Shown here: one piece after another, positions 44,961 to 55,322 of the stretch
How the letters are laid out: each line of letters starts with the position of its first letter
Numbering within the stretch: position 1 is the stretch's first letter
Assembly: GCA_037178675.1 (NCBI GenBank)
Contig: JAYMGJ010000618.1
Span: 1 to 55,322 of the forward strand
Direction of reading: 5' to 3'
DNA: 55,322 nucleotides
Source: Scleroderma bovista
Lineage: Eukaryota > Basidiomycota > Agaricomycetes > Boletales > Sclerodermataceae
Notes under the pieces: model-generated
Seen by the model: the letters and a program-made list of their open reading frames with translations, nothing else
What the model was told of the DNA's origin: nothing
Database searches by the model: none
Program-made: the position numbers and the translations under genes

Positions 44961-46030
44961 GAGAGGTCAAATCTATTTAGCGTTGAGATCATGATAGATT
45001 AGAGATCGAGGACTCACCACTGGGTTGAGAAGCCTACGGGAGTTGGTGAACACGGTGGGACTTCGGGCACCCTGGTTGCGTGGCTTATTCAACTTCGTTC
45101 CCTTCAGGCACCCTCAGCTGGGGCCCTTCTGCCATGTACTAGTAGTGCTAGATAGAAAAGCCTATCCGTGACACTACTGGGCCAGGCGTTCGGGGAGGTT
45201 TTTCGAAGTCCGACAGGTCTCAAACAAAATCACCAGCGGGCCGAGCTTACGATAGGTTTGTTCAAACTCTGTTAGGTACTTAGTAGTAGCAGATGAGAAA
45301 ATACAGCATGTGACTGTGTCGGCGGCTGTACTATCATTTCCCGGATCTCCCGATCAATGACTAGGGCCTTGAGGTGAAAATGATTATTAGAAATTAGAAA
45401 TGAAATGAAATAGATATACGGCCGACAGTAGGGCAGTAAGACTATACTTGTAGGCTAGTTAGGACCTAACGGTGTTTGAAATCGACAGTAGCAGCTGAGA
45501 AAATAGAGCACGTGTGTATTTCCCATCTCTCAACAGCGACTTGGCGAAGCGAGGACTTGCATTCTCAGATCGATTGGGACAGTAGTAGGTACTAGGTAGG
45601 ACCTAACGGAGTTTGAAATTGACATGAAATGAAATGGAAATACGGCACGTGTGTATTTCCGCATCTCTCAACAGCGACTTGGCGAAGCGAGGACTTGCAT
45701 TCCCATCTCCCAATCAATGACCGAGTCGTCAAGTTCAAAGCGGAAACAATTCGTAGCGTTTCCGTTCCGGTGGTCAAATGACGAATTTCCAACCAAAGTT
45801 CTAACACTAAAGGCGAAGCGATCACTATTGGCATGCAGTTAAAAGGCAGCACGGTTAGCGTATACTGCACCACTAGGACCTGATACTCTCTGAGCAGAAT
45901 ATCTTTGAGCGACATCGTGACATAGATGACATCTACGACCAATAGACAACATGGTGGCGGTACGCTTTTGGTATCACCTTTTTGTTTACGCTGCTGAAGA
46001 TGATTTTTTATTCGTCAGCTCCTCAGACCC
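44961..46030. other. no gene; local duplication of about 110 bases
   Basis: gcacgtgtgtatttcc..catctctcaacagcgacttggcgaagcgaggacttgcatt occurs at about 45508 and again at about 45645. aggacctaacgg..gtttgaaat occurs at about 45461 and 45600. Other short frames have no domain. Confidence 0.7.
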
Positions 46031-46035
46031 CTAGT

Positions 46036-46480
46036 ATGTTGCCCAGCGGGCTCAAAGTTGAACGGTCAATGTTGATGAAATGTTTGGTCACCCAATGTGA
46101 GTAGCAGCTACTTATCGTATGAGGTAATAGCTTGATGGGTCATAGGCGCAAGTGCAGAGCAACGTGAAACCCATCAAAAACGCCGACATCTGGAGATCGA
46201 ACCAGATTATCAGGCCAACAGCAATGCATTGAAGGAGTCTACAGCATTTGACCAATTTGAAATATTGACTACCCTCATTCGGGAGCTGCAAGAGATGAAG
46301 TGGCAGCTAGGACAAATAATGACGGATATCGCAGTCAAACAGGGACTGGCTGGCATTGGTAGCACCTCTCAGGCCCCATGTCGGATATGTCGTGGACAGG
46401 CAAATGGTCAGCGTGTGGAAGACGATGAATTCGACAAGAGATCAACCTTCAGCGATGAGGAATCTCAATGCCCTTTGTAG
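46036..46480 (+). CDS. small hypothetical protein, 131 residues, two exons
   Basis: Exon 46036-46096 and exon 46146-46480 join in frame across a 49-base GTGAGT..CATAG intron, giving 132 codons ending in TAG. The product has a charged N-terminal part (ETHQKRRHLEIEPDY), an amphipathic helix (ILTTLIRELQEMKWQLGQIM), a short CRIC motif and an acidic tail. I do not recognise it. Codon use looks like neighbouring genes rather than repeat DNA. An upstream start is possible. Confidence 0.5.
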
Positions 46481-46806
46481 TACTGACCTCCCAATTAACC
46501 TACGGTGATCAGTACAGATTAACTCTCATCCTTACTACAAGAGCACTGCTATATGGCCTATGTGTGAATATACTAGGATGGCTTTCTAGCAATAATAGAT
46601 TGAACACAGCTATTATATAAAAGGGCCTGTATATAAATGAGAAGGTAATATCCCATGTATTCTTGCTTTTGCCCATCTACAAATCGCAGCGATACCTTAG
46701 TTCTTTGTTCATGATCCGCACCGCAGAATCAGACTGTGTTTCCTGTCTTACTGAGTCTCCTGGAATCAGAAGTCTCCCTTCTTCTCCTGAATCCCTAAAC
46801 ATCAAG
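46481..46806. other. intergenic; promoter side of the next gene
   Basis: No separate gene is seen. In-frame ATGs at 46663 and 46711 could extend the next gene upstream. tatataaaag near 46613-46622 is a plausible TATA box for it. Confidence 0.5.
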
Positions 46807-47991
46807 ATGGCGCTCTCTGATTTCATGTCTCTTGACCCACCAACTGCCAAGGGTCTCGTTTCCCGACCTCCATCCCCTTTGTCAACTTCGTCCACCTCGT
46901 CCTCCTCACCCTTGCCCTTGCCCTTGCCCTTGCCCTTGCCATCGTCCTTACCGCCGCCTTCACCTGATTCCTTGGCTGACAAGCCATTTGAGAAAGTCCA
47001 TGCCCCGAATGTTGGGATGGATAAGGTATTTACCCGTCCTCTTCGTTTGTTTGTGATTGTTTACACATCAGATGTAGACTACAGACTCGACAGAGTCTGA
47101 GTTTCGCCATGCTGATGAGCAGGCTCGACTTTGGTCTTCTGCATTGAAGGCAAAGAAGGCTGCCTTGGAGAACTTGTTGAATGTTCAGAGGGCGCTCGAG
47201 GAGGTTGAGGTGTCCATTGCGAAACATTTCCCCACGGAGACCGTTGAAGGTGCTCATGCACGCTTTTTGTCTCCATTAAATCCTGCCGAACTGTTACGAC
47301 CATGCCCAACTCCAGGCCTTATCCGGTCACTCCGGTCGTATCGCAGCTCTACAGCTCTACTCCAGTCGCTCGTCTCCTACTCTGGTCGCGCTCACGCAGA
47401 TAACCTTCCGCTAACTACGACCCTTGGTCTATACTCCATTCGCTCTTACTACACCTCGCCATCTACCCTGCCTTGACGTGAGTTCTCCGTGAACTCGATA
47501 TATCCTATACCTTGTAGCTTTTTCACCGGACCTGATTTATTTTACCCGGTCCTGACTTTATTTTCACCGGACCTGACCTAGTCCTAACTCCGGTCGTCCC
47601 TTGTCCGCTATTAGGTTGTTTACTTGTCACCGTATGTACTCGACCCTAGTTTCTACTTAGTATAAGTACCCTCTAGTTTACCTTGTATACCTCAGTCTGA
47701 AATCAACATAAGTCACTACTCCTGTTCTCGTCCATCTCCATCTCCGTCTCCGTCTCCTTCCCTTGACCGGAACCTACGCAAGGGGTCAACTTGTCCAGCA
47801 TCTGCCCTCCTCCTTCGTCTGCTCTCGTCCGGACTTGACCAGACCTCTTACCGGAGTAGACCCGGACTTGACACAAACCAGAAGCCCTTTATCTTCTGAC
47901 AGTAGGACGGGTTGTCATTAGCCCTCTATCCTCTCGCATTCGATTTACTGAGGAGCTTTGCTTATTCCCTCCCATTGGCAGCAAAGGATAA
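46807..47991 (+). pseudogene. hypothetical protein gene, 181 residues, interrupted by a solo LTR
   Basis: Exon 46807-47025, a 52-base intron (47026-47077), coding at 47078-47291, then a solo LTR, and coding resuming at 47879 to TAA 47989. Leaving out the LTR and one target-duplication copy gives 546 bases, 182 codons, with no other defect. The product has a Ser/Pro-rich start, a Leu-Pro repeat (LPLPLPLPLPSS), a helical, coiled-coil-like middle (ALKAKKAALENLLNVQRALEE) and FLSPLNPAE at the break. The function is unknown. The clean open frame on both sides implies a recent insertion into a working gene, unless the LTR is spliced out. Confidence 0.7.
47292..47873 (+). mobile_element. solo LTR of the same Gypsy family, 582 bases
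   Basis: Begins TGTTACGACC and ends GACTTGACA like the LTRs at 26471 and 33975, and keeps the TATA box and the AGTCTGAAAT self-primer string. It is shorter by about 48 bases because of internal gaps. Flanks are CGAAC (47287-47291) and CAAAC (47874-47878), a 5-base duplication differing only by a CpG-type change. No internal region is present, so it arose by LTR-LTR recombination. Confidence 0.95.
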
Positions 47992-48640
47992 ACTTTTTCT
48001 GCTTTATACTTGCATGGGGGATTCATAGCAATGTGCTGAAGAAATGCTTGTTTGTTGTGCACCATGATCGTCTTTAGTTAGTGTCTTATACGAACCTGTG
48101 TAGCGAACAATTCGTGCAATGCCTGTAGTAGAAGTTTTCACTGTTCCGTGTATCGCCTGCTGCATCTGCATTGAGAGGTAAAGAAAAATGCATAAATTCC
48201 ACCTTTGAAATTAGATTTGTGTGGGAGTGTCGGGAATTCTTACACTCCCATTCGATGTTAGTCTCTAACCCGACTCTGTGACAGCCATCCAAAAAAGTGG
48301 TTGCTGTCAGCTTCGATGTGTGTAGGGCTTACTAGCCCCTCAGGGACCTGCGGGGCAGGTAACCGTTTCTATCTCCGCCGGGCAGAGATAACTTGGAAAT
48401 ACCGAAAAATAGGTTATATAGCGACTGGACTCGCATGTATCCTCAGTCTAGCTTCCCTTTGAAAATCTACCTTGTACTATCTGGTGATTTCGAATCACCG
48501 CATAGTACCCATCCCTTCTCTTGTACCGTGATCTCCAGTCTAGGTAACTGCCACTGCAACTATGAGGAGTATCAAACCAAATTATCAAAACAAAGTACGT
48601 ATCCCCTAAAAAATAAAATGGCTATCACCTGTGTAGTACC
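47992..48640. other. no gene recognised
   Basis: Unassigned DNA. The 68-residue minus frame and the upstream part of the 153-residue plus frame have no domain. Confidence 0.4.
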
Positions 48641-48652
48641 ACCTGAGGAGTC

Positions 48653-49110
48653 ATGCGGGCCGCATCCCTCCCCGAAAACATCCCCATCCGAGCTCTGCCT
48701 AACGAGCGTACACTCCCAGGAGGCTCCCCACTCTCCCCACTCGAGACGGTTAGCCCAACCAGGCACCGTCAGGAGGAAGAGACGACTGCCACAACTCCCC
48801 CTCGTCTGTACAGCGAGGTGGCAAGAGCGGAACACGCCGACGCACCTGCCATGATCTCCGACAGGATTTGATCCTGGTCGGTTTCGATATCTCAAGTACT
48901 ACCTGTAAGCGCGCGCGCGTTAATTTGCACACGAACTTTCTTGCGTTCAGGTTGTGGTTATGAGTGAATCCGAGAAGGATGAGATTTTGAATGAGCAGAT
49001 AGCTGATGAGGATGATCGTCAGTGGACTGACCGACACAAAAGAAGAACAGGAAACGCACCAGGAGTTCCAAGACTCTCAGACTCTGAGCCTGATCACCTG
49101 TTGCGACTGT
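48653..49110 (+). other. possible remnant of a Pro/Ser-rich element protein
   Basis: A 72-residue frame (NIPIRALPNERTLPGGSPL, TTPPRLYSEVARAE) ends at TGA 48869. A gtaagc..ttcag intron-like segment (about 48904-48948) then leads to VVMSESEKDEILNEQIADED and DRQWTDRHKRR. The order of an R/P-rich part, a YSEV motif and a W-T-x2-x-K/R segment recalls the N-terminal gag-like part of some fungal retroelements. No reverse transcriptase follows, so at most it is a fragment. Confidence 0.3.
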
Positions 49111-50600
49111 AACAAACGTACCACTTGGAGCCCTGGACGTTGAACAGGCACGGGTTCGACGCTCTTAGTAACCGATCGCACCCCAGCGCGAGGTGATCGA
49201 GCATCATCAGCACGGGTCTCTTGTCCTTCTTCCTTCTTCCTTCTGACTGATTTTCTCTTTCTCTCCCACTCCGATCAAGTTCGCGTCAAATACCTGAAGA
49301 TGCTCAGACCGTGGCAGGCCCCGCCAATAAAGTCTGTCTCGACTTCACATCGGCCATATACGCATCAGTGATGACGAATTGGAAGAAGACGTTCTCACCA
49401 CCCTTGTCGAGAGACTCAGGAGCACAATGCGCATTTAAAAAGGTGGGTCATCCAACATGCTGAGGATGATCGCACAGCCAGGGAGAAGAGAGATCAGCGG
49501 CAGGAACGTGAAGAAGGAAACTGCCAACCCGCGGGACAACTGGAGCAACCAGAGGGGGCAAGACAATGCCGAGGCTTGACGACTTCGACGAAGACAAGCA
49601 AACACCAGGCACCTCGCTTCCCTGTCCTTCCAAGCACAGAATCTTGCTGGGACGAGGCGATTGGCTGACGAGGATGCAGCATGCCCCCTCCTGCAGCTCT
49701 TCGTGCTCATCAACATCACCTGAAGTCATATAAGGTGTGCTAGCCATATTTTCATGATATGAAAGCCTTACTCAGTTCTTTTTATGGCTTAGAAACCAAT
49801 CGTCATAGCGCATGGTGCACAACGGGAATGACAGCAACCTACCAACTCATTGACATGCGTGAGGTGATCCCGTGCAATATTCCACACATATTTAACACCT
49901 TTACTTGCTTTTAGCGAGCCACTCGTGATCATGAAGTGTAGTACGACCAGAGAACCAAAAGGGCAGGATGGTGACCGGGAACTGCTGGTACTCTCAGCGG
50001 TACGTATGTACTTCGCATTTTATACTGTCTGGCTCTGATATCTAGTATGCGACCTTACTGCTGAAGACTAAGACCATATGATGCATAGGAGCACCAACTT
50101 AGGCTTAAAAGCCGTCTGGCTTTGGGAGAGGTGAGCCTGTGCTCTTCATAACATCGAATTTAGCTGTCTCACACTCCTTCTGTGGCTGCTACTAGTCAAA
50201 CTTCCAGCTCAATATTCGAGCAATTGACATGGATTCCACATCCTGATTTCACCAAGGTATGTTCGTTATTGAATTTGGTGTGATCGTGTAGTCACTTTTG
50301 ATCACAGCATCCCGTTCATCGTGCACTCCAACCAGATCGGATCAGACGTCGAGGGATGAGCTTTGATAGTCAGATTATTCTATTCTTTTAGCCCGCGGTT
50401 TAGTATTCGTCTGGATAAACACCTTGATTACATTAGAGTTCTGTCTAGTTTGTATTAACTCCGAGATATTATATTCACGAATTTTTCAGCCTACGGAAAG
50501 TCATCCACTTTCGTACTTACAACTCATTCTTTTCATTCTTTATTTCATGCGCACTCTGGAGCCACAATATTTTTGTATTACGCTCCGCTGACACGGCCTT
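49111..50600. other. no gene recognised
   Basis: About 1.5 kb with overlapping 62-99-residue minus frames at 49435-49747 that have no domain. There is no repeat period or RNA gene that I can see. Confidence 0.45.
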
Positions 50601-50699
50601 TGAAATTTGCGCTGTACAGTTATTACATAAGCACGCATACACACTGCTTCCTCTTATCATTCTCCACTCCGTCCGCCGTGCCCGTGTCAAATACTTTCA

Positions 50700-51877
50700 C
50701 TCCCGCTCACGCCTGTACAATGATAACGATCAAGCGCAATACTTGCACTCGCACCTGCGCTGGCACGATGATGGTCATGCCGACGGCGAAATGTATGGTC
50801 AGCCAGTGATTGAGACAGTGATCGCGATAGCGGTGATACTAATCAGGCGAGACTATCTACTATGTTTACGCTGCACACAGTGCATGTGCCAGATACGTCA
50901 GCTGACTGCTCGCTTCGTTATCAGCCTGGTTCACGACGTCCTTCTACCGCCTCGGTCGTACATTTTCACAGCCAGCATCGACAAATAGCGGATGCACTGT
51001 GGGGTATGCATTTTTTTTGCAGACATATGCGGATGTGTACTAATTTGCAAGTCGGAGAGAAACGCTTGTCTTCATCGAATCTTTGGTCTGCCTTGGGGAG
51101 ACTACAAATTTATTGGCAGGTCGAGTCATCGACATACTATCTTCACCTGCAGGGATTAACAGCCTCGATCAGCTCTCGGAAATGCTTGATGTGGGATCGT
51201 CTCCTGTCGTTGATCTTACACTGCCAAGAAAGCTGTGCCCGCATGGCATGGAGGAGCTCAGTGCAGCGTGGCGTGTGTGCTGAAACACTGTCCAGGTGTC
51301 CTTGGCGATCCCGACGGGCTCATAGTACGACCAGGTTACCTGTTGGCATACTGCCCATGCTCAAACGACGTGAGAGAAAGCGAGTCGGAAACAGAGGCAG
51401 ACATACTATGTAAGCCGCATCATGGTCGTATACATTTGCTTTGAACAGCGAGTATCAAGGATCTCATCCGACGATTACATACTCCTGCCTTTCGTGAGCC
51501 TTCCCGCTCCCGCCGACGCAGCCATCCTCAATGTATCCGAATGGCTTTTTCGCCTTCCTTTCGAACTTTTCTCGTTGCTGGAAGGCAAGCCGGAGACTTG
51601 CATATCGTGTCGCCTTGACGAGGACGCCTCTGACGACATTAAACTCTACTACGCATGGAATATCGACGTAGGACTGTGGCAGCACATTCACAAGCATAAT
51701 ACTGAGCCAGGGGCACTGGTTATCCCTAAAATTTGGGAACCGCAAACGCAACATACACCATCGGGCTTATCTTCAGAGGAAAAAGACGCGCATACGCCGA
51801 CGACCCTCGTACAGGCCGAGCCACTTAATTCGCCGCCTATTCATCGCATATACCCGGCTGTTCGAAGCGCTCACTGA
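50700..51877 (+). pseudogene. decayed hypothetical coding region
   Basis: Coding-like pieces in changing frames include HLRWHDDGHADGEMYGQPV (about 50745-50805), HVPDTSADCSLRYQPGSRR (about 50886), RVIDILSSPAGINSLDQLSE with VVDLTLPRKLCPHGMEELSA (about 51119-51270), and LLPFVSLPAPADAAIL with WNIDVGLWQHIHKHNTEPG (about 51481-51710). The pieces might be exons of one gene, but I could not join all of them by GT-AG introns without a break. I do not recognise the family. Confidence 0.35.
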
Positions 51878-52790
51878 GGAGCTGGTGGAGTTGGAAGAGG
51901 ACGAGGGCAGCAAAGTGAGGATGCAGCCGTTTAGCGAGCGACCGCGTGCAGCGGACGGAGCCCACGGAGAACTTGGTAATCGCTCCTCTTGCTAGCTTCA
52001 AGCTTGCGGGGGCTGATACATTGACATAGCAAAGAGTTTCGATTCCCGCGTTATTCATGGTACGTCGTGCCAGTCTAAGTGTGAACCTGGGTTCTAATTG
52101 GCGTGTAGTCGTCAGTTGGCAGGCCTTTTAACACAAACGCTTCCCTTTAATGCGGTGTTTCCAGGTTGAGAAATTACTTTCGCATGTCCTACCTCGGAAG
52201 ACACGCGATTCCAGTCTATAACTTGTTTGGCGGATAGTATGTGCATCGCAGACAGCTTGGCTAGCACCTGGATTTGCAGGTAGGGGTATGCATCTCGCTC
52301 CGCCTGACACACATCATTTACGCACTCATTCAGGCTGTAAGGCTTATTCTGCTGGTGTTATGGCCGCCTTCTCGATTCACTTATCAAGCTATTGCAATAG
52401 CCTGTTCCTGTACAGGGAGTCTTAAGTAGCGCCGAGTTGCAAAACTTTTGAGGTGCGTGCATCATCATTCGCATTGTGTCTTTGAACGTTGATCATCACT
52501 ATACAAAAGCGGTCTGCCGCAGAGTTTTCACATCTACGCAGGGTACATAGGACACAAAATGTATGGTAAAAGAATGAAAAAGGTACATGGGGAGTTCGTG
52601 TCTGGCGTGGCATGATCACGATAAACAAGGTGCTGGCCCGTTGTGGCGCTGTTTTCTAGTTTGACTGTTTGTGGCTGTATCCCCCAATACTTAGGTAAGT
52701 CAGTGGTGGGACTCGAGCGAGTACTACTACTTACCAACTTGTTGTACTCTAATATCAAAAGTACATTCGCGGTGTATATCAGGCGCAGAG
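51878..52790. other. no gene; 5' flank of the Plavaka-type gene
   Basis: Short frames only. The left end of the Plavaka-type element should lie here or further left, but I could not identify its terminal inverted repeat because the right end is outside the window. Confidence 0.45.
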
Positions 52791-55322
52791 ATGCTTTCAA
52801 CAAGCTTCTGTCAAGTATGTCTCTGTGGTCGGTTGTTCGACAATGCTGGAGCTTTTACGAGACACAGGAAAACGTGTTCAAAGGGCATGAAACGTCTGGC
52901 TCATGTACTCGGTCATGCGAAGGAGTCGTATCACAGCAAGAGGCGTCGCGTTCAAAGTGGAAGTTCGTCCTTGCACACTGTCGGTTCACAAGCTGGCTCC
53001 CATGCTGTTGGTGAAGCCCCGGATGATACTGCATTGCACTCTTCCAGCCTAATAGATACAATACAACCCACCCAGACCACAAGTTCGGACGATGCTCACA
53101 TGTCAGGGCCCGACAAGGTGTGCATACCTTTTGTTTTGTACTTTCTCAGACCTGACACCATTGGAGCTGTGTGACACGGTGCAGGTTGAGGATGACACAT
53201 TGCCGCTATCTATCCGCAGGGCTCGGCGAACCAACTGTCGACTTCCGAAGCGCTTTCGGGATATGCTCCCAGAGCCCCTCTTGCCATTGTATCCCCAAGA
53301 TGTAGAGGCTCCACTTGAAGTGAATGCGCTAGGGGCGAACTCAGGCTCTTGCCCTTCCACTACTACGGCATCCATGACTCCAAGCAGCCCGAATCCATCA
53401 TTCCCCCAGGCCGATCCGAGTGCTCAGCCAGCACAACTTCCTCCAAAGAAATGTGCTGTATCAATTTCTCAAAAGAATTCCTTTGGCCTATTTCGTTTGT
53501 ATGATGAGGGCTCAGTTCCTACCTCCGGTGATCCCGAAGATCAAAGCAAGGCCGACCCCCTTCCAACCCACAGACAAGAATCGGTGTCAAATATTTTCTA
53601 TCCTTATCCGAATGAGAGTTCTTGGCGCATCGGCGATTGGTATTGGAACCATGGTGCGCAGAAGTCCAAACAAAGCTTTAAGAACCTTGTAGACATTATC
53701 ACAAGTGCGAACTTTCGATCTGAAGACCTGTATCGCACCAGCTGGACTGCGATTGATCGTCAATTGGGCAGCCTAGGAACGGTCCACGATCATTCTCAGG
53801 CAACACCTGCAGCAACTGACCCAGAAGAGTGGCAAGCCGAAGATGATGGCTGGATGCAGAGAGACATTACTATATCTGTCCCTTTTCCTCGCCGCGTCTT
53901 ACATCCCGGTCCAAGAACCTATACTGTCTCTCACTTTTATTGTCGGTCTCTTGTTTCCATAATCCGTGAGGCGCTTTCGGATCCTATATGCTGTAGATCG
54001 TTTCGCTTCGAACCTTACTCGCTGCGGTGGAAACGCTCTTGTACGGTTGATGATATTGGTGTATACGGTGAACTCTTCTCGTCCCAAGCTTTCATCACCG
54101 CACATCGGGACTTGCAGGACGCGCATTTAGATTCTACCAGTTGCACATTGCCACGACGCATTGTTGCACTCATGTTTTGGTCCGACGCAACTCAGCTAAC
54201 TGCTTTCGGGGACGCAAAGCTTTGGCCCCTCTATGTCTATTTTGGAAATGAATCGAAGTATCGCCGTTGCACGCCGACCGCTAATCTTTGTTCACATGCA
54301 GCATATTTTCAGACTGTATGTACTTCGTATGTTTGACAATTCGGAACTAATCCTTTGCAAATCTAGCTACCGGATAATTTCAAGGACTTCGTCATGGAAC
54401 ATGCTGGTGATAAACTACCTGGTGACTCATTATTTACTCATTGTCACAGAGAATTATTTCATGCACAATGGAAGGATCTTCTAGATGAAGAATTTCTTCG
54501 AGCGTATGAACATGGAATGGTGTTCGTATGCGGAGACAATGTCAAGAGGCATCTTTTCCCTCGAATATTCACTTATTCGGCTGACTACCCAGAAAAGTAT
54601 GTTCGTTTCATACTTTCAAACTTACTGACTGAGGAAGATGTCACTGTAGGGTTCTCATATCCAACATTCGCAACCTCGGTCAATGCCCATGTCCAAGATG
54701 CCTTATTCCCAAGATAAAGGTGCAGGATGTTGCAACGGATAATGACATATTACAGCGCAGTATTCTAGCTCGATGTGATACAGTGGAGAGGCGCGAGAAG
54801 ATATCTGCCGCTTGTCGGCTGATATATGAAGCTCAATATGTTGTCGATACCCCTCAAGTGGAAGCACTTCTTAAGCCAGAATCACTGGTTCCAACAGTAG
54901 TATGTGTCCAATGGGATTGAGAACTGCAATGGAAGTGTCTTACTACAGCCATCCAGAATGCATTTTCAGAAAGGCTCGGTCCAACAGGTTTCGACTTTTT
55001 CGTTATGCTAGTTGTTGACTTACTGCACGAGTTTGAACTGGGCGTGTGGAAATCAGTCTTGGTCCACTTACTCCGCATAGTGGACAGTCTCAAGGGAGCA
55101 GCGTTGGCTGAGCTTGATCGTTGGTGAGAGAGCTCATTCTATATTGCAGATTCATCAATGAAACTGATTGTGGTGGAAGTTTCCGTCAGGTGCCTACGTT
55201 CGGACAGGATACCATTCGGCGTTTCCATAAGAACGTTTCAGAGTTGAAGAGATTGGCGGCTCGGGATTTTGAGGATATACTACAAGTTGGTGTCATTTTT
55301 CTATATTCCTGCTGTCTGCTTT
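52791..55322 (+). CDS. Plavaka-type transposase (CMC-like DNA transposon), 5' part
   Basis: Exons 52791-53117, 53185-54315, 54367-54596, 54650-54899, 54957-55123 and 55180-about 55285 join in frame with no stop; the gene runs off the window inside an intron. The N-terminus has the family zinc finger (CLCGRLFDNAGAFTRHRKTC). Then come LSIRRARRTNCRLPKRFRD, NIFYPYPNESSWRIGDWYW, the core strand MFWSDATQLTAFGDAKLWPL (first catalytic Asp likely here), CHRELFHAQWKDLLDEEF, PRIFTYSADYPEK, NIRNLGQCPCPRCLIPK, VDLLHEFELGVWK (second likely Asp) and FRQVPTFGQDTIRRF. These are in the order seen in basidiomycete Plavaka proteins. It would cut and rejoin DNA at element ends in the nucleus. It looks intact as far as it goes. 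Confidence 0.92.

Noticed and set aside
1..55322. tRNA, rRNA or other structural RNA genes
   Set aside because: I looked for tRNA A/B-box pairs and conserved rRNA strings by eye and saw none; a dedicated scan could still find one.

Overview
The window reads as nuclear DNA of an agaricomycete (mushroom-forming basidiomycete) in a repeat-rich, gene-poor compartment. The evidence is a Plavaka-type transposase gene, a FunK1 protein kinase gene, a DUF6698-type gene, chromodomain Ty3/Gypsy sequence and GT-AG introns of mostly 39-70 bases. I cannot name the species. Nearly all coding sequence belongs to mobile elements or to genes they have broken.

Layout. 1-5600: minisatellites (a 20-base unit, a 170-base unit, inverted CGA/CCA-rich arms), a possible hAT scrap and hairpins. 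6143-11381: a FunK1 kinase pseudogene split by a 2.3-kb LTR-like repeat (copy A) and, near its 3' end, by a 269-base element with a 4-base target duplication; copy B of the large repeat lies at 11723-13770. 15348-25500: three multi-exon genes that can be read through by splicing. They encode a 749-residue AT-hook protein (+), a BAH-PHD protein (-) and a 1504-residue protein joining a Ulp1-like cysteine peptidase domain to a large domain I do not recognise (+). Two arrays of about 140-150-base repeats, in opposite orientation, lie at 18131-19330 and at 25700-26459 plus 36290-37145. I think this is an undescribed large mobile element or chromatin-linked gene module.

The right array holds a four-level nest: array, then a 1.7-kb element with 18-base terminal inverted repeats (26460-36289), then a Ty3/Gypsy element (26471-34604, 630-base LTRs, 5-base duplication CAAAC), then a 274-base element in the integrase region. 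The Gypsy element shows a possible self-primer, an A-AAA-AAA slippery site between gag and pol, a chromodomain, an antisense spliced gene with a Zn2Cys6-like motif, and LTR differences that are nearly all CpG transitions.

37180-38110 is a hAT transposase relic (-). 39540-40394 holds tandem exon-intron units of exactly 171 bases. 42757-44188 is a spliced DUF6698-type gene (-). 46036-46480 is a small two-exon gene. 46807-47991 is a 181-residue gene interrupted by a solo LTR of the same Gypsy family. From 52791 to the window end is the 5' part of a Plavaka-type transposase gene. All splice models are by eye; no similarity search could be run.
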